NCBI GenBank assembly: GCA_903872005.1 | Contig: CAIQJD010000871.1 | Span: 1-8,078 of the forward strand | Reading direction: 5' to 3' | Length of the DNA stretch: 8,078 nucleotides | Origin: an uncultured bacterium | GTDB taxonomy: Bacteria; Chloroflexota; Anaerolineae; JACIWP01 | In this document: one piece after another, positions 1 through 6,260 of the stretch | Layout: every line of letters starts with the position of its first letter | Position numbering within the stretch: the stretch's first letter is position 1 | Translations under genes and position numbers: made by a program | The notes under the pieces: model-generated | The model's input: the letters and a program-made list of their open reading frames with translations, nothing else | Told to the model about the DNA's origin: nothing | Database searches by the model: none

Positions 1-1
1 C

Positions 2-592
2 GTGCGCGTGGCCTTCGACCGCGTGCTGGCAATGCTGGGCGCGGACCCTCCGAGCGATGAGCAGGTGAAGCGCCGGCTGACCGCAGCCAAAGTGGACCCG
101 GCGCAAGCCGGCCACCCTTCGGTGGAAACCCTCTTGCACGCGGTCTGCCTCAGCCTGGAGGGAATCCAGTTCGTGGGGCATACCCATCCGACGCCGATCC
201 TCGCCTTGACCTGCTCCGTGGCTTTCGAGACAGCCTTCCGCGGCCGGCTCTTCCCGGATGAGATCGTCGTCTGCGGGCCGGCGCCTTTGCTCGTCCCGTA
301 CACCGACCCGGGCATCCCCCTGGCGCAGAAGATCGGCCAGTTGCTCGCGGCCTATCAGGAGCAGTACCAACAAGCGCCACGCGCCGTGCTGATGCAGAAT
401 CATGGCCTCATCGCGCTGGGGCGCACGGCCGGCGAAGTGGAGAGCATCACGGCCATGATGGTCAAGACGGCGCGGGCGTTGCTGGGGACATTCGCCGCCG
501 GCGGGCCGGCCTACATGTCCCAGGCGGCCGTAGACCGGATTCATAGCCGGCCGGATGAGGCCCTGCGCCGCCGGCAGCTCGGGCTGGCCTGA
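2..592 (+). CDS. Class II aldolase/adducin family protein (sugar-phosphate aldolase), 5'-truncated
   Basis: C-terminal about 196 residues of a zinc-dependent class II aldolase of the FucA/RhaD/AraD superfamily, which reversibly cleaves a ketose 1-phosphate (for example L-rhamnulose- or L-fuculose-1-phosphate) into dihydroxyacetone phosphate and lactaldehyde in the cytoplasm. Visible in the fragment: PSVET (residues 39-43), whose Glu42 matches the catalytic Glu of FucA; HTHPT (60-64), giving two zinc ligands His60 and His62; and QNHGLIALG (132-140), giving the third ligand His134. The N-terminal substrate-phosphate region (GN-S type loop) is absent, so the gene starts before the window and the GTG at 2 is probably internal. 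The stop is TGA 590-592. The rhamnose mutarotase gene follows after 39 nt, which favours a 6-deoxysugar substrate, but the sequence alone cannot separate rhamnulose-, fuculose- and ribulose-phosphate activities. Family call is firm; substrate is inferred. Confidence 0.9.
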   Translation: MRVAFDRVLAMLGADPPSDEQVKRRLTAAKVDPAQAGHPSVETLLHAVCLSLEGIQFVGHTHPTPILALTCSVAFETAFRGRLFPDEIVVCGPAPLLVPYTDPGIPLAQKIGQLLAAYQEQYQQAPRAVLMQNHGLIALGRTAGEVESITAMMVKTARALLGTFAAGGPAYMSQAAVDRIHSRPDEALRRRQLGLA

Positions 593-631
593 GCCGGACG
601 CGGCGCACCCGCCGATGAAAGGAGCGTACCG

Positions 632-955
632 ATGCAACGTTTGGGCATGACCTGGCGCGTGGATCCAGCGCACTGGGAAGAGTACAAGGCCGTGCACCTG
701 CAACCCTGGCCGGATCTGGTGGCCGCGCTGCAAGGGGCCGGCATCCACAACTACAGCATCTTCGCCTTTGGGACGCGCGTCTTCGCCTACCTCGAAATCG
801 AGGGAGACGACGCCGGCGCGGCCCTGGCGGCCGTCGAGCGCACAGACATCAAGAAGAAATGGAACGACGCGGTGACGGTCTGGGTATTGCCCGAAGCCGC
901 AGACGGCGCCGGCGTCCAGTTCATGTCCCTCGATCCGATCTTCTACTGCCCATGA
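632..955 (+). CDS. rhaM: L-rhamnose mutarotase family protein
   Basis: A 107-residue protein of the RhaM (DUF718) family, small dimeric alpha/beta-barrel enzymes that interconvert the alpha and beta anomers of L-rhamnose so that the isomerase receives its preferred form. Length is typical (about 104). The N-terminal EEYKAVHLQPWPDL (residues 16-29) matches the family pattern EYxxRHxxxWPEL, with Tyr18 and His22 at the expected active-site positions; HNYSIF (39-44) and the C-terminal PIFYCP also fit. One departure: the family usually has a WW pair near residue 70 (QRWW), but here the corresponding stretch reads KKKWND, so one aromatic that lines the sugar pocket is missing. The start ATG has AAAGGAG at 618-624, 7 nt upstream. 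It lies between an aldolase and a URO-D-like gene in a presumed operon. The substrate could be a rhamnose-like 6-deoxysugar rather than rhamnose itself. Confidence 0.88.
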   Translation: MQRLGMTWRVDPAHWEEYKAVHLQPWPDLVAALQGAGIHNYSIFAFGTRVFAYLEIEGDDAGAALAAVERTDIKKKWNDAVTVWVLPEAADGAGVQFMSLDPIFYCP

Positions 956-1003
956 GGCAGCCGGCCGCTCCAGGGGCCGCCATCACTGCATAGGACGGAC
1001 AAT

Positions 1004-2140
1004 ATGCGTAAGCTCCCGCGTGACACCATGACCGCTCGTGGCCGAATCGAGGCGACGCTGCGTGGCGATCTGCCCGACCGCGTCCCCATCTTCGACCTGA
1101 TCCAGCATCTGCCCCTGATCGAATATGTGACCGGCGAGAAGATCACGCCCCAGAATGGCCTGGATCTCCTCTGCAAGACCATTGGCGAAAGATTAGACAT
1201 CACACGCGGCATCTCCGCGCCGGCCGATGACCGGCTGGTCGTCAACGACGACGGCTTCGTCTACAAGCAGGAATGGTGGACCACCTGGCTGGTGGATCGC
1301 CCCTTCCGCGACACGGCCGGCCTGCTCGATTATATCCCGCGCAACATTGAAGAGCTGTACAACCGGCGGCCGGGCGACATGTGGACCTTCGCCGGCCGCA
1401 GCAACGTGTGGGGCGCGTCCACCAAGTCGCCGCGCGAGCAATACCTGGAATTACAGGAGAAAGTCGGCGAGAACACCGTCCTCTTCCCCTTTGAAAGCCC
1501 GGTCGGGCTGGACACGGCCTGGATTCGCGCCGGCTGCGACCTCTTCTGCTATGCCTACGCCGAGAACCCGCAGCTCGTCTCGGACTGGCTGGAGGCCCTG
1601 AACTGGAGCGAGATTCAGCGCGTCCACGAGGCCGCCGACGCGACCCTATCGCCGGTGGCGCTGGTCTTCGCCGACCTGGCGGACAAGCATCAGCCGATCT
1701 TCTCGCCACGCTTCTTACGCCAAGAATTCTTCCCACGCTTGAAGAGACTGGTGGACGTCTGGCATGCGCACGGCGTGAAAGTCGTTTTCCATTCGGACGG
1801 GAACCTTTGGCCGGTGCTGGACGACTTCCAGGCCGCCGGCGTGGACGGCATCAACCCGCTGGAGCCGCTATCGAACATGTACGCCGGCGGCGTGCGGAAA
1901 GCATACCCGGACTGGATCCTCATGGGCGGCGTGGATGTCAGTGAACTCTTGCCCTTTGGGACGGAAGCGGAAGTGCGGGCAGCCGTGAGCCGCACCATGC
2001 GCGAGGCCGGCCGGCACGGGAGGCTCTGGCTTGGCTCCAGCACCGAAATCCATCCGGCGGCCAATATGCGTAACGTCCTCGCCATGTGGGATGAAATTGA
2101 AACGCACGGGTACTACGAAGGTCGCCCGCTGAACGCGTAG
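1004..2140 (+). CDS. URO-D superfamily protein of unknown role in a sugar cluster
   Basis: A 378-residue protein of the uroporphyrinogen decarboxylase (URO-D) / cobalamin-methyltransferase fold. Recognisable parts: TARGRIEATLRGDLPDRVP (residues 10-28), the usual opening of these paralogues; the FADLADKHQPIFSP segment (222-235); VVFHSDGNLWPVL (260-272); GINPLEPL (282-289); and GGVDVSELLPFGT (308-320). True HemE has an N-terminal RQAGR motif that binds the porphyrin carboxylates; it is absent, so this is not the haem enzyme. MtaA/CmuA-type methyltransferases bind zinc through a His-X-Cys motif; the equivalent here is His263-Ser-Asp265, without the Cys. Similar proteins often sit in carbohydrate gene clusters of Chloroflexota and Firmicutes, with no proven reaction that I know of. 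ATG 1004 is chosen because AGGACGG lies at 992-998; a second in-frame ATG at 1028 has no Shine-Dalgarno but would begin at the conserved part. It is followed after 18 nt by the GH106-like gene. Confidence 0.85.
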   Translation: MRKLPRDTMTARGRIEATLRGDLPDRVPIFDLIQHLPLIEYVTGEKITPQNGLDLLCKTIGERLDITRGISAPADDRLVVNDDGFVYKQEWWTTWLVDRPFRDTAGLLDYIPRNIEELYNRRPGDMWTFAGRSNVWGASTKSPREQYLELQEKVGENTVLFPFESPVGLDTAWIRAGCDLFCYAYAENPQLVSDWLEALNWSEIQRVHEAADATLSPVALVFADLADKHQPIFSPRFLRQEFFPRLKRLVDVWHAHGVKVVFHSDGNLWPVLDDFQAAGVDGINPLEPLSNMYAGGVRKAYPDWILMGGVDVSELLPFGTEAEVRAAVSRTMREAGRHGRLWLGSSTEIHPAANMRNVLAMWDEIETHGYYEGRPLNA

Positions 2141-2158
2141 CAAAGAGGGGTACATTGT

Positions 2159-5100
2159 ATGGACAAGGCCGCCTTTCGGAACCCACCCAAGACCTATCGT
2201 GAAGTCCCCTTCTGGTCCTGGAATGATACGCTGGACCCGGAGGAGCTGCGCCGGCAGATCGGCCTGATGGACGAAGCCGGCTGGGGCGGATTCTTCATGC
2301 ACTCCCGGGTGGGCCTGACGACGCCCTACATGGGAGAGCGTTGGATGGCCTGTGTCAAGGCGTGCGTCGCCGAAGCGCGCCGGCGGGGCATGGGCGCGTG
2401 GCTGTACGATGAGGACAAGTGGCCCAGCGGAGCCGCCGGCGGACTGAACGTGGCCGCATACCCGGAATTTCGCGCCCAATACCTGATTTGCAAGGTGGAC
2501 AACCGGCCGGCCTACGTGGCCGAGCGCCTCGCGACCTTTGCCGCCCGAGAGATCGAGGGCATCTTGACCGACCTGCGCCAGGAAGAGACGCCGGCGATCC
2601 GCGACGAGAGCGACCGCCTGATTCAGTTCTATCCCCAGACCATGCCCCTGGGCGCGGCCTGGTTCAATGACTACGCATACGGCAGCCTGCTCAACCCGGA
2701 GGCCGTGCGCCATTTCATCGGCTGCACGCACGAAGTATACGCCGGGGCGGTTGCGGAAGATTTCGGCGGCGCGATCCCCGGCGTCTTCACCGATGAACCC
2801 TGCTTCCTTTTCCGCGTTGGCCACGGCGTCGAAACGCATTCGGCCATCCCCTGGGATGCTGCCATGCCGGCCGAGTTTCAGCGCCGGCGCGGCTATGACC
2901 TGCTGCCGCGTTTGCCGGCGCTCTTCTTCGACGTCGGCGAGTTCCATGCGGTGCGCTACGACTTCTGGCGCACAGTCTCAGAGCTTTTCCTGGAGAATTA
3001 CTCATGGCAAATGCGCGACTGGTGCGCGGCGCATGGCCTGATGTACACCGGCCACTACATGGCCGAAGATTCGCTCCTCTCCCAAATCCAGTGGATCGGC
3101 GCGGCGATGCCGCACTACGCCGCCATGCACCTGCCGGGCGTGGATAAGCTGGATCGCTCCATCAACGCCGGCGCCGGCACGATCCTGACGATCAAGCAGC
3201 TCGACAGCGCGGTCTGTCAATTGGGCAAGCCGCGCGCCCTGTGCGAGAATTATGGCTGCGCCGGCCAGGATTTCGCCCACAAAGGGCGCAAGTGGATTGG
3301 CGACTGGGCCTATGTGCTGGGGATCACCCTCAGCAATCCGCACCTGGCGCTCTATAGCCTGCGCGGCGAGCGCAAGCGGGACTATCCGCAAGACCTCTTC
3401 TTCCAGCAGCCCTGGTGGCCCGAAAACCGGCTGATCGCCGATTACTTCGCCCGCCTGAGCTATACCCTCAGCCAGGGCCAACGGGTGGTGGACATCGCCG
3501 TGATTCACCCGTTGGGCAGCGCCTGGACGGTCTATCGTCCCGATGCGGCGCGCGAGGTGGATGAACTTGATCAGGCGCTGGACCGCCTGGAGATGACGCT
3601 GTTGGGCGCGCAGCGCGATTTCCATCTCGTAGATGAGATGTTGATCGAGATGGAAGACGGCGCGCCGGCCGGCGTGACCACGGACGCGCGCGGCCCGCGC
3701 CTGGACGTTGGCCGCATGTCCTATCGGCTGGCGATTGTGCCGCCCAGCATCACCCTGACGCCACGCCTGGCCCAGCTCTTGCGCGATTTTGCCGCCGCCG
3801 GCGGGCCAATCGTGGCCCTCGCGCCCTTGCCGACGCGCCTGCAGGGCCGGCCGGCCGAGGCGCCGGTGCTGCCGCAAACGACGCGCGTCGTCGAGCTGGC
3901 GGCGCTGCCGGCGCTGCTCGACGCGCTGCTCCCCTTCGACGTGCGGGTCGCCGGCCATCCGGCCGTCTGGGCGCATCACCGGCGCGTGGACGATACGGAC
4001 TGCTACTTCCTGGCGAACATTGACTACGAGCAAGGCTGCTGCGCGCGAGTGCAATTACGCGGCAGCGGCGCTTTGGAGCTGTGGGATGCGGCGACAGGCG
4101 AGACGCGTCCGCTCGCCGCGCAACAGCAGAATGGCATCATCGAGACAACCCTCGATTTTGCGCCGGCCGGCTCATATCTACTGGCGTTGCGCCAGGGGCC
4201 GGCGTCGGATGCGCCGGCCGTGCCGGCGCGCCGCGTGGATGAGATCTCGCTGGCTTCGTCGTGGGAGGCGCAACTCCTCGGCCCGAATGCGTTGACCCTC
4301 GACACGCCGGCGCTACGCATCGGCGCCGGCGCGTTCGGCGCCCCGCTGCATATCCTGGATGCGCATGCGGAGGCCGCGCGCGCCGGCGTCGGCGCGCCGT
4401 TCACGCTGCGCTACTGCATAGACGCGGATGTCTGCCCGCCGGCGCCCCTCTATCTGGCCCTGGAGCAGCCGCAGCGGTTCAACCTGGTGGTCAACGGCTG
4501 CCCCATCCCCTGGGACGACGCCGGCTGGTGGATAGACCCCGCTTTCCGCAAGGTGGACATCGGCGCGGCATTTCGAGCCGGGCGCAACGAAATCATGGTG
4601 AGCGGCGTCTTCGGGCGCGACACAGAGCTGGAGAGCCTCTACCTGGTGGGCGATTTCGGCGTCAGCGCCCGCCGGCTCGGCCGAGAAGGCCAGTTGACCG
4701 GCCAGATCTTCGACCGCTACGCGCCGGCCTTCCGCCTGACCGACGCGCCGAGGCGCGTCGGGAGCCTGGATGCCGGCGGCGCGCCCCTGGTTGACCTGAC
4801 GGCGCAGGGCTGCCCGTTCTTCGCCGGCCGCGTCGCGTTGCGCCAACGGGTCCACGTGCGCGAGACGGCGCCGCGCGCCATCCTGGATATCGAAGCGGTG
4901 CGGGCCGCAGTCGTGCGCGTGCGCGTGAACGGCGCGGAACAGGGCGTGGCCGCCTGGGATCCCTATCGGGTAGATGTGACGGCCGGCCTGCGGGCCGGCG
5001 AGAACCTGATCGAGCTGGAAGTGGTCGGGACGCTACGTAACCTGCTGGGGCCGCATCACGTCGCCGGCGGCGACCCAGAGCGCACCTCGCCGGCCACCTT

Positions 5101-5185
5101 CCGCGAGAAGAACCAGTGGACGAATGATTTCATCCTGGTTCCTTTTGGCGTTGGCCGCGCCACGTTGTCCTTTTTTCTCACGTGA
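2159..5185 (+). CDS. GH106-like glycoside hydrolase (alpha-L-rhamnosidase-like)
   Basis: A 1008-residue enzyme resembling glycoside hydrolase family 106, calcium-dependent alpha-L-rhamnosidases that remove terminal L-rhamnose. The N-terminal TIM-barrel-like region carries PFWSWND (17-23), a GGFFMHSR strand (43-50), LYDEDKWPSG (82-91), VFTDEP (209-214), TGHYMAED (297-304) and CENYGCAG (362-369); Glu213, Glu303 and Glu363 are candidate active-site acids. The conserved stretch from about 380 to 440 (GDWAYVLGI, PWWPENR, RLSYTLSQG) follows, then a glutamine-amidotransferase-like domain to about 600, and C-terminal beta-sandwich modules. The last sandwich (about 890-1000) has VRVNG (921-925) and TLRNLLGPHH (958-967), seen in GH2/GH106-type galactose-binding domains. 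There is no signal peptide, so it probably acts in the cytoplasm on imported glycosides. ATG 2159 follows AGAGGGG (2144-2150) by 8 nt. Subfamily and exact substrate are inferred; neighbours RhaM and aldolase support rhamnose. Confidence 0.85.
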   Translation: MDKAAFRNPPKTYREVPFWSWNDTLDPEELRRQIGLMDEAGWGGFFMHSRVGLTTPYMGERWMACVKACVAEARRRGMGAWLYDEDKWPSGAAGGLNVAAYPEFRAQYLICKVDNRPAYVAERLATFAAREIEGILTDLRQEETPAIRDESDRLIQFYPQTMPLGAAWFNDYAYGSLLNPEAVRHFIGCTHEVYAGAVAEDFGGAIPGVFTDEPCFLFRVGHGVETHSAIPWDAAMPAEFQRRRGYDLLPRLPALFFDVGEFHAVRYDFWRTVSELFLENYSWQMRDWCAAHGLMYTGHYMAEDSLLSQIQWIGAAMPHYAAMHLPGVDKLDRSINAGAGTILTIKQLDSAVCQLGKPRALCENYGCAGQDFAHKGRKWIGDWAYVLGITLSNPHLALYSLRGERKRDYPQDLFFQQPWWPENRLIADYFARLSYTLSQGQRVVDIAVIHPLGSAWTVYRPDAAREVDELDQALDRLEMTLLGAQRDFHLVDEMLIEMEDGAPAGVTTDARGPRLDVGRMSYRLAIVPPSITLTPRLAQLLRDFAAAGGPIVALAPLPTRLQGRPAEAPVLPQTTRVVELAALPALLDALLPFDVRVAGHPAVWAHHRRVDDTDCYFLANIDYEQGCCARVQLRGSGALELWDAATGETRPLAAQQQNGIIETTLDFAPAGSYLLALRQGPASDAPAVPARRVDEISLASSWEAQLLGPNALTLDTPALRIGAGAFGAPLHILDAHAEAARAGVGAPFTLRYCIDADVCPPAPLYLALEQPQRFNLVVNGCPIPWDDAGWWIDPAFRKVDIGAAFRAGRNEIMVSGVFGRDTELESLYLVGDFGVSARRLGREGQLTGQIFDRYAPAFRLTDAPRRVGSLDAGGAPLVDLTAQGCPFFAGRVALRQRVHVRETAPRAILDIEAVRAAVVRVRVNGAEQGVAAWDPYRVDVTAGLRAGENLIELEVVGTLRNLLGPHHVAGGDPERTSPATFREKNQWTNDFILVPFGVGRATLSFFLT

Positions 5186-5191
5186 CAGACA

Positions 5192-5220
5192 TTGACACGC
5201 GCGGAAGCGGGTGTTATAAT
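5192..5220 (+). promoter_or_regulatory. Consensus sigma-70 promoter with extended -10
   Basis: TTGACA at 5192-5197 and TATAAT at 5215-5220, both exact consensus hexamers separated by exactly 17 bp, with TG at 5212-5213 giving an extended -10 (TGTTATAAT). Transcription should begin near 5227, leaving a leader of about 60 nt before the DppB-type gene. It begins only 7 nt after the stop of the glycosidase gene, so the permeases can be transcribed independently of the catabolic genes upstream. Activity is inferred from sequence only. Confidence 0.85.
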
Positions 5221-5242
5221 GAACTTGTTCGACGTAGGCGTC
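5221..5242. repeat. Two adjacent short inverted repeats over the predicted start site (possible operator)
   Basis: GAAC-TT-GTTC at 5221-5230 is followed directly by GACG-TAGG-CGTC at 5231-5242. Each has perfect 4-bp arms. They lie immediately downstream of the -10 hexamer, where a repressor would block initiation. The arms are short and could arise by chance; no known operator consensus is recognised. Confidence 0.3.
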
Positions 5243-5262
5243 TGCACTACACTTTCCGCTTG

Positions 5263-5270
5263 AGGGAGGA
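5263..5270 (+). promoter_or_regulatory. Shine-Dalgarno of the DppB-type gene, unusually far from the start
   Basis: AGGGAGGA is a strong ribosome-binding sequence but lies 17 nt before ATG 5288, where 5-10 nt is usual. An in-frame TAA at 5279-5281 and the absence of ATG, GTG or TTG in between rule out an earlier start. The protein start at 5288 matches the family, so the long spacing appears real. Confidence 0.6.
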
Positions 5271-5287
5271 ACGGCAGATAAAGTACC

Positions 5288-6250
5288 ATGACAAAATACA
5301 TCATCCAACGGGTACTTGTCTCTATCCCCGTCTTCTTCGGGGTAACGTTGTTGGTCTTCGCTCTGTATGCGCTTTCCCCCGGCGACCCCGTCATCAACAT
5401 CGTCGGCATCGAACAATTCACACGCATGACCTCCGAGCAAATCCAGACGGTGCGCGAGCAATATGGCTTCGATAAGCCCTGGATCGTGCGCTATGGAATG
5501 TGGCTCGGCAAGGCGGTGCAAGGCGACCTGGGCTATCCCCTCAAGGGCTCCAAGCCGGTCAAATTGCAGCTCACCGAGCGCATTCCACCAACCCTACTCT
5601 TAATGGGCACCTCGCTATTTCTGGCTTTCATCACCGGCGTTCCCATCGGCATCATCATGGCGATGAAGCAATATAGCTTGCTCGACATGCTGCTTACCAT
5701 CGTCGTCTTCGCTGAACTATCATTACCATCATTCTTCGTGGGCCTGGGGTTCATCTACATCTTCGCCTTAAAACTCCGGATTTTGCCCACGTATGGTATG
5801 GAAAGCATCGGCATGCCCTTCTCATTGTGGGATCGGTTCCTGCACTTGATTATGCCGGCAACTATCCTGGGCCTCTTTAGCGCCGGCACCTGGGCGCGCT
5901 ACACCCGCGCCAGCATGCTGGATGTGATGCGCTCCGAATATGTCACGACGGCGCGTTCCAAAGGTCTGAACGAGCGTACCGTGGTAGTGCGCCACATCTT
6001 CCGCAACGCGCTGCTCCCCATCGTCACGATCGTGGCCGCTGAGATCCCGCAGCTATTGGGCGGCGCCATTATCACGGAGCAGATCTTCCAATGGCCGGGC
6101 ATCGGGATGCTCACGGTGAAACGCACGGCCGAGCGCGACTATCCGGTGCTGATGGGCATTACGGTGATGAGCGCCATCATGATCTTGTTGAGCAACCTGA
6201 TCGCCGACGTCGCCTATGCGGTCGTTGATCCCAGAATCCGCTACAACTAG
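5288..6250 (+). CDS. ABC transporter permease, DppB/OppB type
   Basis: A 320-residue inner-membrane permease of the peptide/nickel/oligosaccharide (DppB/OppB) importer family; with a DppC-type partner it forms the membrane channel of an ATP-driven importer. The start MTKYIIQRVLVSIPVFFGV is the standard amphipathic N-terminus running into membrane segment 1 (about 9-29). Further hydrophobic segments lie near 102-124, 133-163, 186-204, 240-262 and 287-310, six in all. The ATPase-contact EAA loop is at about 217-245 (EYVTTARSKGLNE, then RNALLPI), and QWPGIGML (268-275) and the terminal VDPRIRYN are family marks. Full length. It is the first gene after a consensus promoter and is followed after 10 nt by its partner. 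Its coding sequence is visibly less GC-rich and poorer in GCCGGC than its neighbours. The substrate cannot be read from the permease; cluster context suggests an oligosaccharide or rhamnoside, while a peptide remains possible. Confidence 0.95.
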   Translation: MTKYIIQRVLVSIPVFFGVTLLVFALYALSPGDPVINIVGIEQFTRMTSEQIQTVREQYGFDKPWIVRYGMWLGKAVQGDLGYPLKGSKPVKLQLTERIPPTLLLMGTSLFLAFITGVPIGIIMAMKQYSLLDMLLTIVVFAELSLPSFFVGLGFIYIFALKLRILPTYGMESIGMPFSLWDRFLHLIMPATILGLFSAGTWARYTRASMLDVMRSEYVTTARSKGLNERTVVVRHIFRNALLPIVTIVAAEIPQLLGGAIITEQIFQWPGIGMLTVKRTAERDYPVLMGITVMSAIMILLSNLIADVAYAVVDPRIRYN

Positions 6251-6258
6251 GGGAAGGG
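6249..6258 (+). promoter_or_regulatory. Shine-Dalgarno fixing the DppC-type gene start
   Basis: AGGGGAAGGG overlaps the TAG stop of the preceding gene and leads into ATG 6261 with normal spacing. It supports 6261 over the upstream in-frame ATG at 6216, which would force a 35-nt overlap with the DppB-type gene and has no such sequence. Confidence 0.7.
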
Positions 6259-6260
6259 CC

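Noticed and set aside
962..979. CGGCC/GGCCG hairpin between the mutarotase and URO-D-like genes
   Set aside because: The stem is 5 bp with an 8-nt loop and no T tract; such pairs are expected given the GCCGGC-rich background.
1004..2140. Annotation as haem-biosynthetic uroporphyrinogen decarboxylase (HemE)
   Set aside because: The porphyrin-binding RQAGR motif is absent and the neighbours are sugar genes; only the fold is shared.
1868..2947. 359-codon open frame on the minus strand
   Set aside because: It lies fully opposite the URO-D-like and GH106-like genes, shows no recognisable motif, and is explained by high third-position GC keeping the antisense frame open.
3002..4054. 350-codon open frame on the minus strand
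   Set aside because: It is antisense to the middle of the GH106-like gene, has low-complexity composition rich in R, A, Q and H, and has no convincing domain.
5146..5176. Possible terminator at the end of the GH106-like gene (TGGCG/CGCCA stem, then T6)
   Set aside because: The stem is only 5 bp with a 7-nt loop, lies inside the coding sequence, and is separated from the T run by 8 nt.
5182..5475. 97-codon open frame on the plus strand over the promoter and leader
   Set aside because: It spans the promoter and overlaps the start of the DppB-type gene in another frame, with no family similarity.
6216..6260. Upstream ATG start for the DppC-type permease
   Set aside because: It would overlap the DppB-type gene by 35 nt and lacks a ribosome site; ATG 6261 has AGGGGAAGGG in front.
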